Positions 17,576 through 27,015 of a DNA stretch of 64,000 nucleotides are shown piece after piece (position 1 is the stretch's first letter; each line of letters starts with the position of its first letter). The notes under the pieces were generated by a model that saw only the letters and a list, made by a program, of their open reading frames with translations, ran no database searches and had not been told where the DNA came from. Made by a program: the position numbers and the translations under genes. The stretch is from contig NZ_JAERQJ010000009.1 in the NCBI RefSeq assembly GCF_016735115.1, positions 47,793 to 111,792 on the forward strand, written 5' to 3'. This DNA is from Aquimarina mytili. Lineage in GTDB: Bacteria; Bacteroidota; Bacteroidia; Flavobacteriales; Flavobacteriaceae.

Positions 17576-19504
17576 ATGCAGTTTAAACATCCCGAATTTC
17601 TCTACGCACTTTTTGCTCTAATCATTCCTATTCTGGTTCATTTGTTTCAACTACGAAAGTTTCAAAAAGTAGCTTTCACCAATGTTCAATTTTTAAAAGC
17701 GGTTACGATACAAACTCGTAAAAGTTCAAAACTCAAGAAATGGCTTACTCTTCTTGCTCGTTTATTGGCATTAGCGGCTATAATCATAGCATTTTCTCAA
17801 CCCTTTTTAGCTTCAGATGAAATTGTAGGTAAGAAGAGTGAAATTGTTATATATCTTGATAATTCGTTTAGTATGCAAGCCAAAGGTTCTAAAGGACCTC
17901 TTTTGAAACGTGCAGTTCAGGAAATTCTTAGTGACATACCCGAAGAAGAAACCATATCACTTTTTACGAATACTGAAACATTTACTAAAATTACCAAAAA
18001 GGATATTCAAAATGAGTTGCTACAGTTAGACTATAGTTCTAACCAACTACCTTATAATGCGGCATACTTAAAAGCCAAACAATTGCTTAGCAAATCTCCA
18101 GAAACTATTAAGCGTATTATTATGGTTTCTGATTTTCAACAAAAAGAGGATGTATTTGTATTACCAACAGACACAGATACAAAAACCAACCTAGTACAAT
18201 TACAACCAGTTACTAGGCAAAATATAGCTCTGGATAGCTTGTATTTGCTACGAAACCCCAATAATGACTTAATGCTTCAAGTTATTTTGAGTAATTCTGA
18301 AGCTAATCTTGAAAATGTATCTGTGGCATTGTATAATGATGATCAATTAATTGGAAAGACTTCAGTTTCGATTCCTAAGAACAGTAAAACTAATACAGAG
18401 TTTCGCCTAGCTGAAAACACAAAAATTAATGGGCGAATTATTATTGAAGATCCGGCAATTACTTTTGATAATTCAAGATACTTTACTATTAATACTCCTG
18501 AAAAAATAAAAGTTGTTGCTATAAATGAAGCTAGTGATAATTTTATTAAAAACATCTATACATCAGATGAGTTTTTATTAATTAGTAATTCTATAGAAAC
18601 ACTTAATTATAATGATATTAGTGATGCCAATTTGGTTGTGATTAATGAAGTTAAACAAATACCAATATCATTGATTAATGCTTTAAAACCTTTTATTAAT
18701 CAGGGTGGAAATGTCTGTTTTATTCCTGCTATACAAGGAGATTTAGTTTCGTACCAACAATTTATCAATAGTTTTTCTAGAACTACCTTACTTGCAGAAA
18801 ACACTCAGGAAAAAAAGATTACAAGTATAAATTTTTCTCATCCGTTATTTAAAGGGGTGTTTGATAAAAGGGTAGTAAATTTTCAATATCCGAAAGTAAA
18901 TAGCTACTATCAAGCCAATGCGACAAATGTGATATTGTCTTTTGAAGATAACAGTCCATTTTTATATAAAACTAATGGTATCTATGTATTTACTGCGCCA
19001 ATCAACAATGAGAATTCTAACTTTAAGAACTCTCCACTAATTGTCCCTACCCTATACAATATTGGAAAACAAAGTTTACAACACACCGATATATCATATA
19101 CTATAGGCCAAACAAATTCATATGATATACCGATATCATTAGGTCAAGATGGTATTTTATCATTGGTCTCAGATGAGGAAAGCATTATTCCGTTACAACA
19201 AAATTATCCCAATAAAGTGCGCATAACTACTGGAGAGGTTCCTACCAAAGCCGGTATATATAAACTACAAGATAAAAAAGGTGCTATAATACAACATATA
19301 AGTTATAATTATAATAGTTCTGAAAGTAGTTTACTGTATTATGATCTTACTACAAATGCAGGTTATCAGGTCAACGAATCAATCACAGCACTTTTTGATC
19401 AAATAAAAGAAGAGACTAGTGTTAATGAACTTTGGAAATGGTTTGTTATTTTTGCCCTGATATTCCTATTAATCGAAATACTACTATTAAAATATCTGAA
19501 ATGA
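17576..19504 (+). CDS. BatA-domain membrane protein
   Basis: 642 aa. The N-terminal BatA (aerotolerance) domain HPEFLYALFALIIPILVHLF includes a membrane segment (about 7-23), and a second segment LLARLLALAAIIIAFSQPFL lies at about 63-82. A von Willebrand factor A-like region follows (IVIYLDNSFSMQAKG, DxSxS-type metal-site motif around residue 97), then a large extracytoplasmic beta-rich region and a final membrane segment WFVIFALIFLLIEILLLKYL. This is the usual architecture of the Bacteroidota BatA/vWA proteins. Its TGA stop overlaps the ATG of the next gene (ATGA), so the two are translationally coupled. Confidence 0.88.
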   Translation: MQFKHPEFLYALFALIIPILVHLFQLRKFQKVAFTNVQFLKAVTIQTRKSSKLKKWLTLLARLLALAAIIIAFSQPFLASDEIVGKKSEIVIYLDNSFSMQAKGSKGPLLKRAVQEILSDIPEEETISLFTNTETFTKITKKDIQNELLQLDYSSNQLPYNAAYLKAKQLLSKSPETIKRIIMVSDFQQKEDVFVLPTDTDTKTNLVQLQPVTRQNIALDSLYLLRNPNNDLMLQVILSNSEANLENVSVALYNDDQLIGKTSVSIPKNSKTNTEFRLAENTKINGRIIIEDPAITFDNSRYFTINTPEKIKVVAINEASDNFIKNIYTSDEFLLISNSIETLNYNDISDANLVVINEVKQIPISLINALKPFINQGGNVCFIPAIQGDLVSYQQFINSFSRTTLLAENTQEKKITSINFSHPLFKGVFDKRVVNFQYPKVNSYYQANATNVILSFEDNSPFLYKTNGIYVFTAPINNENSNFKNSPLIVPTLYNIGKQSLQHTDISYTIGQTNSYDIPISLGQDGILSLVSDEESIIPLQQNYPNKVRITTGEVPTKAGIYKLQDKKGAIIQHISYNYNSSESSLLYYDLTTNAGYQVNESITALFDQIKEETSVNELWKWFVIFALIFLLIEILLLKYLK

Positions 19505-20754
19505 ACTTCTTACTAAAGGCTGCTACAGTAATAGATCCAAAATCACCTTTTCATAAAAAAACAGTTGATATACAGATCGAAAATGGCATTGTTACAGATA
19601 TAAATACTTCTATTAAAGCTAAAGATAATAGCAAAGAAATACAATTAGAAAACCTCCATGTCTCTAGAGGATGGTTTGACAGCAGTGTAAGTTTTGGAGA
19701 ACCTGGATACGAAGAAAGAGAGACCATTGAACATGGCCTTGAGGTAGCCTCCAAAAGTGGTTTTACGGGCATAGCACTAAACCCAAATACCCTTCCTATT
19801 ACAGACACTAGTGCATCTGTGGGGTTCTTAAAAGGGAAAGCTCAACATAGTGCCGTAAAACTATATCCTATAGGAGCATTAACCGTGAAATCTGAGGGAG
19901 TAGATATGGCAGAGCTGTATGATATGAAACAAGCTGGTGCCATTGCTTTTGGGGATTATAAGAAATCAATACAAAACCCTAACTTGTTAAAAATTGCTCT
20001 TCTCTACGCTCAAAACTTTAATGGATTAGTCTTATCGTTTCCACAAGAAAATCATATTGCTGGTAAAGGAATGGTAAATGAAGAACAACAAAGTACACTA
20101 TTAGGTTTAAAAGGAATACCAGCTCTTGCAGAAGAACTACAAGTTGCAAGAGATCTTTTTCTATTAGAGTACACGGGTGGTAAACTACATATTCCAACGA
20201 TTTCTACAGCAAAATCAGTAGCATTGATAAAAGAAGCCAAAAACAAGGGTTTACAAATAAGCTGTAGTACAAGTATTCACAATCTACTACTTACTGATGC
20301 AGAATTGGTAAGATTTGATTCAAATTATAAAGTACTGCCTCCATTAAGAACTAAGACAGATGTTGATGCATTGCAACAAGGAGTAAAAGATGGCATTATT
20401 GATATGGTGACCAGCGACCACCAACCTATGGATATTGAACATAAAAATGTAGAGTTTGATAATGCAAAATATGGCACTATTGGTTTAGAAAGTGCATTTG
20501 GTACACTTAATACTATCTTTGGAGTTGAAAAAACAGTGTCAATGCTTACCAAAGGACGATCAGTTTTTGAGATCGAAAATGACACTATAGATATAAACAG
20601 TACAGCAGATTTATCATTGTTTAATCCAGAAGGAAATTCAACTTTTACTATAGATAATATACTTTCATCATCAAAAAATAGCGCTTTTCTTCAAAAATCA
20701 GTGAAAGGTAATGTGTTTGGTATCGTGTCAGATGGGAAAATAATACTCAAGTAA
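19501..20754 (+). CDS. dihydroorotase homologue with lost metal ligands
   Basis: 417 aa from ATG 19501, which overlaps the stop of the BatA gene. It aligns with the amidohydrolase/dihydroorotase family (VSRGWFDSSVSFGEPGYEER, GGKLHIPTISTAKSVALIKE, TSDHQPMDIEHKN, GTIGLESAFG). The family D-x-H-x-H-L-R-E-P-G is here D60-S-S62-V-S64-F-G-E-P-G, so both His metal ligands and the substrate-binding Arg are replaced; the later HH and H positions are also changed (IPTIST, IHN). The catalytic Asp (about D306) remains. Likely a non-catalytic, PyrC'-like homologue. No pyrB is adjacent. Confidence 0.85.
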   Translation: MNFLLKAATVIDPKSPFHKKTVDIQIENGIVTDINTSIKAKDNSKEIQLENLHVSRGWFDSSVSFGEPGYEERETIEHGLEVASKSGFTGIALNPNTLPITDTSASVGFLKGKAQHSAVKLYPIGALTVKSEGVDMAELYDMKQAGAIAFGDYKKSIQNPNLLKIALLYAQNFNGLVLSFPQENHIAGKGMVNEEQQSTLLGLKGIPALAEELQVARDLFLLEYTGGKLHIPTISTAKSVALIKEAKNKGLQISCSTSIHNLLLTDAELVRFDSNYKVLPPLRTKTDVDALQQGVKDGIIDMVTSDHQPMDIEHKNVEFDNAKYGTIGLESAFGTLNTIFGVEKTVSMLTKGRSVFEIENDTIDINSTADLSLFNPEGNSTFTIDNILSSSKNSAFLQKSVKGNVFGIVSDGKIILK

Positions 20755-20848
20755 ATTTATATACAGGGGCTAAACATGTTTATGCCTTTTTTAATAACAA
20801 TAACAGAACACTTCGACAAGTCAGTGTTAATAAAATAATACATCAATC

Positions 20849-21178
20849 ATGCAATCAGATTATGCAAAACAAGGAAAAACAGCGGCCATTGTTGCTTACA
20901 TTACAATTATAGGTACCATTGTTGCTTTTTTTATGAATCAAGATAATAAGAACATGTTCGCCAGTTTTCATATTAGGCAAGCATTAGGAGTAAATATCTC
21001 GTTTTACATTTTGGGTGCTTTAGTTAGTATTTTTGATTCATGGGCTATTTCCTCAGCGTTTTACATATTTATTATTGTACTGTGGGTATTTGGTCTAATT
21101 ACGGCAATACGAGAAGAACAAAAAACAGTTCCCATCCTTGGACCTTTATTTCAAAATTGGTTTAGTTTTATCAAGTAA
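20849..21178 (+). CDS. Tic20/DUF4870-like small membrane protein
   Basis: 109 aa with three to four hydrophobic segments (AAIVAYITIIGTIVAFFMN, LGVNISFYILGALVSIFD, FYIFIIVLWVFGLITAI). FASFHIRQALGVN between the first two is the signature of the DUF4870/Tic20-like family of bacterial membrane proteins. The function is unknown. It lies 94 bp after the dihydroorotase homologue and 30 bp before an esterase, all on the same strand. Confidence 0.8.
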   Translation: MQSDYAKQGKTAAIVAYITIIGTIVAFFMNQDNKNMFASFHIRQALGVNISFYILGALVSIFDSWAISSAFYIFIIVLWVFGLITAIREEQKTVPILGPLFQNWFSFIK

Positions 21179-21208
21179 TTCCACCAAAATCATATATTTT
21201 TAAAAAGA

Positions 21209-21868
21209 ATGCAAGCAAAATCACTGTCTTTACATCACATTATTAAAGAGCCCTCTATAAAAAAAGAAAATACTCCTGTTCTATTCATGTTTCATGGTTA
21301 CGGGAGTGACGAAAATGATCTTTTTTCATTTGCCACAGAACTACAAGAAGAGCTATTTATAATTTCTGTTAGAGCTCCTTATCCTATGCAGCCTTATGGC
21401 AATGCGTGGTATGCAATTTATTTTGATGCGGCACAAGGAAAATTTAGCGATGATCAACAAGCGATAAAATCTAGGGATAAAATTGCTTATTTTATAGATG
21501 AGGCTGTAAAAGCATATGATCTGGATCCCAATAATGTAACATTACTTGGATTTAGTCAAGGAACAATCTTAAGTTATGCCGTAGCACTATCGTATCCGGA
21601 AAAAGTAAAGAATGTAATTGCATTAAGTGGATATCTCAATGAAGATATTCTTAAAAATGGATATGATGCTAATGATTTTTCAAAATTGAATATCTATTGC
21701 TCACATGGAAGTGTTGATCAGGTAATCCCCATAGATTGGGCACGAAAAGCTCCTGAGCGCCTTGCTGAAATAGGGATTGACACTAGTTTAAATGAATTTC
21801 CTGTAGGTCATGGTGTGGCTCCTCAGAACTTTTATCAATTTAAAGATTGGTTGAATAGTTTAATCTAA
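21209..21868 (+). CDS. carboxylesterase/phospholipase-type alpha/beta hydrolase
   Basis: 219 aa, cytoplasmic. The oxyanion region is FMFHGYGSDENDLF (about 27-40), the nucleophile elbow LGFSQGTILS has Ser about 116, the acid is in CSHGSVDQVIP, and the His is in PVGHGVAPQNFY. This order and length match the serine esterase/acyl-protein thioesterase-like family (PF02230). The substrate is not determinable. It is the last gene of the co-directional group that begins at 17576. Confidence 0.88.
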   Translation: MQAKSLSLHHIIKEPSIKKENTPVLFMFHGYGSDENDLFSFATELQEELFIISVRAPYPMQPYGNAWYAIYFDAAQGKFSDDQQAIKSRDKIAYFIDEAVKAYDLDPNNVTLLGFSQGTILSYAVALSYPEKVKNVIALSGYLNEDILKNGYDANDFSKLNIYCSHGSVDQVIPIDWARKAPERLAEIGIDTSLNEFPVGHGVAPQNFYQFKDWLNSLI

Positions 21869-21874
21869 TGTAAC

Positions 21875-22624
21875 TTATTTAATTAACCTTTTGTTTAGTA
21901 AATCCCTTGCAATTTCTTTGTAAGACCTTCCAATTGGAAACACCCCACTGTCATTGGTTACACTATTATTATCAAAACGCTTTACCTGTGCAATGTTAAT
22001 AATATACGAACGATGAATGCGGATAAAATCCTTGGGTGGTAACTTCATCTCAAATTCTGAAACAGACATAAGACTTATATGAGTTTCTTTTGTTGTAACA
22101 ATTTTTATGTGGTTTTTAATGGCTTCAATTTGCAAAATGGTAGAGAAATCGATTTTTACAAAAGCCCTTTCCGATTTTACGAAAATATGATCTAATACTT
22201 CTGGGGTTTCTATAGCTATTTCAGTTTCATTCTTTTTAGTATTAATTTGTTCATCACCTTTATGAATTAACCGTTTTATACGTCCAATTGTTTGAAGAAA
22301 CCTATTGAGACCAATAGGTTTTAGTAAATAATCAACCACTTCTAACTGAAACCCTTCGATCGCATATTCGCGATGAGCCGTGGTAAGCACAGTTAAGGGT
22401 TGTTTTTTTAGCATCTTCAACATAGAGAGCCCTGTCATTTTAGGCATTTGAATATCCAAAAATAGCACATCTACTTCTAAATCATCTATCATTAAAAATG
22501 CTTCAACGGCACTATGAAAAATACCGACGATCTTAAAATCAGGTACGTTTTCTAAGTGCTTGGCTATAACTTTCGTAGCCATTTCTTCATCATCAATAAT
22601 TATACAGTTGATTTTTTGAGTCAT
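21875..22624 (-). CDS. LytTR response regulator
   Basis: 249 aa. Receiver domain 1-120 with acidic pocket DDEE (11-14), phospho-Asp about D57 in VLFLDIQMPKMTGL, and the conserved Thr/Lys in TTAHRE and LLKPI. The LytTR DNA-binding domain lies at about 150-249 (FVKSERAFVKIDFSTILQIE, FIRIHRSYIINIAQV, FPIGRSYKE). It binds DNA as the output of the sensor kinase encoded directly upstream; the two genes overlap by 4 bp (ATGA) and are translationally coupled. Confidence 0.95.
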   Translation of the reverse strand: MTQKINCIIIDDEEMATKVIAKHLENVPDFKIVGIFHSAVEAFLMIDDLEVDVLFLDIQMPKMTGLSMLKMLKKQPLTVLTTAHREYAIEGFQLEVVDYLLKPIGLNRFLQTIGRIKRLIHKGDEQINTKKNETEIAIETPEVLDHIFVKSERAFVKIDFSTILQIEAIKNHIKIVTTKETHISLMSVSEFEMKLPPKDFIRIHRSYIINIAQVKRFDNNSVTNDSGVFPIGRSYKEIARDLLNKRLIK

Positions 22625-23676
22625 ACACTTTCAGATAATGTGATTTTCAAATTCACTTCAAACATTTCTCCTCTTTCAATATGTAATTCATGCCTTTCGG
22701 GATAAATCAATTTTAATCTCTTAGTAATGTTTTTCAAGCCAATACCCGACTTCAAATTACTATCAATTGACAATTCATTATATGTATTTCTAATCGTAAA
22801 ATTTAAAGTATCCTCTACTATTTCTATTTTTAAATCTATTATAGATTTCCCTTCTTCTTTTGCGGGGCCATGTTTGAAGGCATTTTCAACAAAAGGTAAT
22901 AAAATTAAGGGAGAAATATAGACATCAAAAGGGATCACAGACTTTTGATATGTAAAATCTAATTTTCGATCATATCGCAGTCGTTCCAACTCAATAAAAT
23001 TTTCTAAATTATCAATCTCAGAAGCTATTAAAATCAGTTCAACATCGCTATCATAAAGTAAATATCCCAATATTTCAGAAAGCTTGATAATGGATTCTCC
23101 CGCACTTTTATTATTTGACAATACCATCCCATATATATTATTAAGGGTATTAAACAAAAAATGGGGCTGAACTTGGTTTTTTAAGAAGCGTAACTCAGCC
23201 TCTATTTTTTCTTGTAATAGGGTTTGATTACGCTGGCGCTCTTGTAAAAAGTTCTGAAAAAACTTTATCCCCAGCACTAAAGAAGTAATATATATTAGTT
23301 CTATACCCTTATAAATAAAACTGGCATGATCAGTATAATATCCAGTTTTGCTCAAAATAGTGGGATAAATGATCTCAAAATATAACAATAATAACATCCA
23401 ACCAAAGATACCAGCCGTTATCGTTGTGGTTATTATAAACTTAAGATACAACTTTTTATACAAGTATTTTGGCATTAAAAAATATGCAATAAAATAAGCA
23501 CAACCCATTTTAATCGGAAGCACTAATAATTCATGACAAATGCATTGCCAAATTGTTCTATCATAAACTGTAAAATAATTGGTCAGTATATATAAAACAC
23601 TCCAAAAACTCCAGTATAGGAGATGTCTACCTATACGTTCTCGTGTCCAGGTATTATAAGTTTTCAACCAATTCAT
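22621..23676 (-). CDS. LytS/YehU-type sensor histidine kinase
   Basis: 351 aa. Four hydrophobic segments lie in the first about 140 residues, then a coiled coil. The His_kinase domain is QVQPHFLFNTLNNIYGMV, with phospho-acceptor His about 172. The HATPase region has PLILLPFVENAFKHGP and SGIGLKNITKRLKLIYPE. This is the usual membrane-bound partner of a LytTR regulator, which is encoded immediately downstream with a 4-bp overlap. The ligand is unknown. Confidence 0.95.
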   Translation of the reverse strand: MNWLKTYNTWTRERIGRHLLYWSFWSVLYILTNYFTVYDRTIWQCICHELLVLPIKMGCAYFIAYFLMPKYLYKKLYLKFIITTTITAGIFGWMLLLLYFEIIYPTILSKTGYYTDHASFIYKGIELIYITSLVLGIKFFQNFLQERQRNQTLLQEKIEAELRFLKNQVQPHFLFNTLNNIYGMVLSNNKSAGESIIKLSEILGYLLYDSDVELILIASEIDNLENFIELERLRYDRKLDFTYQKSVIPFDVYISPLILLPFVENAFKHGPAKEEGKSIIDLKIEIVEDTLNFTIRNTYNELSIDSNLKSGIGLKNITKRLKLIYPERHELHIERGEMFEVNLKITLSESV

Positions 23677-23924
23677 ACTACTATATTACGACTAATTATG
23701 ATCTATGACGTTAAAGAGTTCAATTTTCATGACTAAGGTTTAAAAAAAAAGGACGAACGACCCCTTAGCATATAAACATGTATTAAAACCGGAATCTAAG
23801 CAGTTTATCCTCAATTACATATCTTTAGAGTTGTCCGAATTCAGATTTATATCACTCGTCCTATTTCTCAAAATGGCATCACCTCTTACCCTACATTTGA
23901 TGAAAACAATAAAATTTATTCATC

Positions 23925-24503
23925 ATGAAAACGCATTTAACCTTAGTTTTAGTAGTTTTTTTATATACTGTAAGTTTTGCTAACGATAGCTTTAAAAACA
24001 TAGTATTAGTTTCTTCAGAAAATAAGAATATAACACTTGATTATTTTGGTTTTGAAAGTATAGAAACCTCGCTAATCATCAAAGATCGATCAAACATAGT
24101 TTTGTTTAATGAAACTGCAAAAAAACCTGATCTTTTACAACAAAAATTTTCTTTAAATGAATTAAATGGAGATATGTTTATAATACGTATTGAAAATAAA
24201 TACAAGAGTATAGAGGCAACATATAAATATGATGGAGAAACAGCAATGGCCCAGGGACATCCAAATGAAATTTTTAAGCCTATTTTCATTAAAAAAGAAA
24301 AAGAGGTCTTACTATATGTACTAAATTCATTACAAAGAAAGGTGGTTATTGATATTGTTGATGAGTATGGAAATACTTTGGTTTCAAAAATTGTATCATC
24401 CAAATCCGTGATCAAAAAATTATTCGATTTTTCATCCTTTACCTCAAAAGCGAAAATACGAGTAAGTAATGGCGAGTATTTTGTTCAAGAATTTAATTTT
24501 TAG
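23925..24503 (+). CDS. secreted protein of unknown function
   Basis: 192 aa with a signal peptide (about 1-19, cleaved near VSFAN). The mature protein is beta-rich and Lys-rich, with repeated short strands such as SLIIKDRSNIVLFNE and IVDEYGNTLVSKIV. This suggests an Ig-like or T9SS-associated beta-sandwich, but no family is recognised. It stands alone between the divergent LytS gene and the metalloprotease gene. Confidence 0.6.
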   Translation: MKTHLTLVLVVFLYTVSFANDSFKNIVLVSSENKNITLDYFGFESIETSLIIKDRSNIVLFNETAKKPDLLQQKFSLNELNGDMFIIRIENKYKSIEATYKYDGETAMAQGHPNEIFKPIFIKKEKEVLLYVLNSLQRKVVIDIVDEYGNTLVSKIVSSKSVIKKLFDFSSFTSKAKIRVSNGEYFVQEFNF

Positions 24504-24673
24504 TGTAGTTTAACTCTGTTTTTAAGAATGAATTTGCCTTTAAACTTCATCTATCATTCTTATATCAGATTAAGAAATAATATTAGAATTTAGAACTAAG
24601 CTTATTTATTAATAATTATGATATAGACAACACAAACAAAACTCTTAAAATACTCATAATTAATAACTTGAAA

Positions 24674-24704
24674 TTGAATTTATCTGATTTTTAAATTATA
24701 TTTA
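24674..24704 (+). promoter_or_regulatory. promoter candidate for the M57-type protease
   Basis: TTG at 24674-24676, a 20-bp spacer, and TATATTTA at 24697-24704 (one mismatch to TAnnTTTG), 33 bp before ATG 24738. Confidence 0.45.
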
Positions 24705-24737
24705 AGAAGTAAAACTTCAACTTAAATATACTATAAC

Positions 24738-25583
24738 ATGAAAAAATTCAATGCATTAATTGCACTCATGCTATTATTGAGTGTTTTTTTTGTTGCATGT
24801 GAGCAACAAGACACCGAATCAACAATAAATCAAGATGTACCAGATGAGGTACTCAATGCGCTAAAAGCTTCAGGATTTAATGTTACAGATCAACCCCCAA
24901 TTGAATTTAAAAATGGCTACCTTGTAGAGGGTGACATTTATCTTCCACTTGCAGACATTATGAGTCCGAGTAAAAAAGGTGATGGTATTACCATTTCTCA
25001 GAAACAATACAGCACCAATAACCTTGTTGCTACTAATGGAAGTAGGAATATCACTGTATTTGCCAGAGAAGGTGGGCGAGCCGGATTCGATGCTGTTACT
25101 TCTACCGCAATAGACATGGCTATTGATCGCTATAACGCTGAGGAACTAGAGATTACTTTTGAAAGAGTAAACAGTGTAAGAAATGCCGATATTGAAATTA
25201 CAAGATTAAACTTTTTCTTTGAACTTTTTGGCATTTTAGGTTCTGCGGGATTCCCTACGGATGCAGGTGATCCATTTGATGACATTTCGTTAAGTGGAGT
25301 GTTAAATGCAAATTTTGGTATCTCTACTGAAGGTATTGCAACAATTGTAGCTCATGAGTTAGGTCATTGTATTGGTTTTAGACATACAGATTTCTTTGAC
25401 AGAAGTATTTCTTGTGGTGGAGATCCAGTTAACGAAGGTGAAGGTGATGTTGGTGCTAATCTTATACCCGGTACTCCTGAAGGAGCTACTCTTGAAGCTG
25501 CATCTTGGATGTTATCTTGTACAGATTTAGGTGATCGACCTTTTAATGAAGATGACATTACTGCACTTAACTTCCTGTATTAA
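24738..25583 (+). CDS. M57-like zinc metalloprotease lipoprotein
   Basis: 281 aa. The signal peptide has lipobox FFVAC (Cys about 21). The catalytic site is IVAHELGHCIGFRHTD, an exact HExxHxxGxxH (H206, E207, H210, H216). The region before it (ITVFAREGGRAGFDAVTSTA, AIDMAIDRYNAEEL) is that of the M57/dual-action HEIGH metallopeptidase family of Bacteroidota. It is probably surface-exposed. The Cys between the second His and the Gly, plus those in SCGGD and LSCTD, suggest a disulphide. Its own promoter and a strong terminator make it monocistronic. Confidence 0.88.
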   Translation: MKKFNALIALMLLLSVFFVACEQQDTESTINQDVPDEVLNALKASGFNVTDQPPIEFKNGYLVEGDIYLPLADIMSPSKKGDGITISQKQYSTNNLVATNGSRNITVFAREGGRAGFDAVTSTAIDMAIDRYNAEELEITFERVNSVRNADIEITRLNFFFELFGILGSAGFPTDAGDPFDDISLSGVLNANFGISTEGIATIVAHELGHCIGFRHTDFFDRSISCGGDPVNEGEGDVGANLIPGTPEGATLEAASWMLSCTDLGDRPFNEDDITALNFLY

Positions 25584-25636
25584 TATTAGATATGGAAAAT
25601 AAGGCAAGGTTTCTTGGATAGAGATCAAGTAAAAAA

Positions 25637-25680
25637 GAAAAAGCCTTATAAGTTCTTAAAGAACTTATAAGGCTTTTTTA
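25637..25680 (+). terminator. strong intrinsic terminator, convergent genes
   Basis: A 17-bp perfect stem (25641-25657 with 25659-25675, AAGCCTTATAAGTTCTT and its complement) flanked by A and T runs. It lies between convergent genes and should stop transcription from both sides. Confidence 0.92.
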
Positions 25681-25696
25681 TTCTTAATATACATCC

Positions 25697-26467
25697 TTAT
25701 CCCGCAGGACTAAATCTTCTTTTAATTTTCTGATCTAGTACTTTGTGTATTAGCTTTTTGATATCGTCATTAGTTTTTCGTCTTACTACAGCTATTAAGT
25801 TGATAAAATTTATAGGTATAATCGTAAGTACTCCTCTATTGCATTCTTCATCCTTTATTCTGTCAACAAAATACTTAACATAAGCATTGTTTTTATTCGA
25901 ATGAGAAAATTTCTTTTTTGTTTCCTCAATTTCAGGTAATGAGAAAGAAATTTCTATAACATCTTTTTTCACCTCGTTTAAATGAAAAAGGTCTATAATT
26001 TTGTTTTTTGCATTTATCACGCTATCACTACTTCTACGGGTGGGTTTTGGATATACATATCGCCAATATTTACACGCCGCGACATATACTATTGGATTCA
26101 TGGTTACGCTTACCATGTACACTTTTTTAGATAAGTTTTTCAACTTAGTTTTAATCATGGTATTCATAATGATACTTTTTGGAAAATATGAACCGCGCTC
26201 CTCTCCTATTACTCCGATACCCGGTCTAACGTATAAATTTTTTGGAATGTTTGGGTCCTGACAATACATAAAATAAGCGAGACCTATATCTTTACCATTT
26301 TTTTTCATGATATAAACGTCCATCTTTTCCAGTTTAGAAAACATTTTTCTAAAATCTGTAAGAGATACTTCGTCGCTAATTGCATTTTTAAATAGGGTAA
26401 AAAGCCTATTTTCAAAAGAAGAATTCTCTTCAATCTTCACAACTTTGTGATGTTCAAGCTTTGTCAT
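25697..26467 (-). CDS. unknown protein, possibly GNAT-like
   Basis: 256 aa, cytoplasmic, basic, without signal peptide. IMKKNGKDIGLAYFMYCQDP followed by VRPGIGVIGEERGSYFPK could be the central strands and acyl-CoA loop of a divergent GNAT acyltransferase, and the distal KVYMVSVTMNPIVYVAACKY would fit the following helix. No diagnostic R/Q-x-x-G-x-G/A is seen, so this is a suggestion only. It is monocistronic, facing the strong terminator, with a 548-bp AT-rich upstream region. Confidence 0.6.
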   Translation of the reverse strand: MTKLEHHKVVKIEENSSFENRLFTLFKNAISDEVSLTDFRKMFSKLEKMDVYIMKKNGKDIGLAYFMYCQDPNIPKNLYVRPGIGVIGEERGSYFPKSIIMNTMIKTKLKNLSKKVYMVSVTMNPIVYVAACKYWRYVYPKPTRRSSDSVINAKNKIIDLFHLNEVKKDVIEISFSLPEIEETKKKFSHSNKNNAYVKYFVDRIKDEECNRGVLTIIPINFINLIAVVRRKTNDDIKKLIHKVLDQKIKRRFSPAG

Positions 26468-27015
26468 TATTTTGGGTTTATTGGGGTGATGTAGACATTC
26501 TAAAATATTAGTTAGAAATCGTACAAATATTTTTTACAAATTTAATTGTTTTGTAAGCTTAAAAATGTAGTTTTACGCAATTAAATGACATGTTAACGCC
26601 TTGTTAATTTTTAAAATGTAATTCCTTAATAAACAATAGCTTAAACACATAAATAGTATCCAGAATACGGTTTTAACTTACTAATTTTGATGGTATTACA
26701 TGTTATCTCAAAGTATCATCTTTCATACCTAAAAAATTGAGAATACGTAATTTAATTTGTTAATTATTTACTAAAAATAAAATCTACTGCAGTTCTTTTG
26801 AGGATATATTATTGCAAAATTTTTAGAGTTAAAATATTACTTAAAATCAATTAAAAAACAGTAATATACAAGTAAAAATAAGTGCGTAAGTTAGTAGTAA
26901 ATACCTATGGTATTGTAGCCAATTTTAAATGTGCTCAGCATATTAATTAACTTTTGAAATTTATGGTAAATAGATTTCAAGGGTTTGTTAAATATTAAGA
27001 ATTATACTATTTTTT
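26468..27015. other. AT-rich intergenic region without gene
   Basis: 548 bp of very AT-rich sequence between two minus-strand genes. I see no ORF of useful length, no tRNA and no clear hairpin terminator. It should contain the promoter of the 25697 gene at its left end; partial -7-like boxes are present but none is convincing. Confidence 0.6.
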
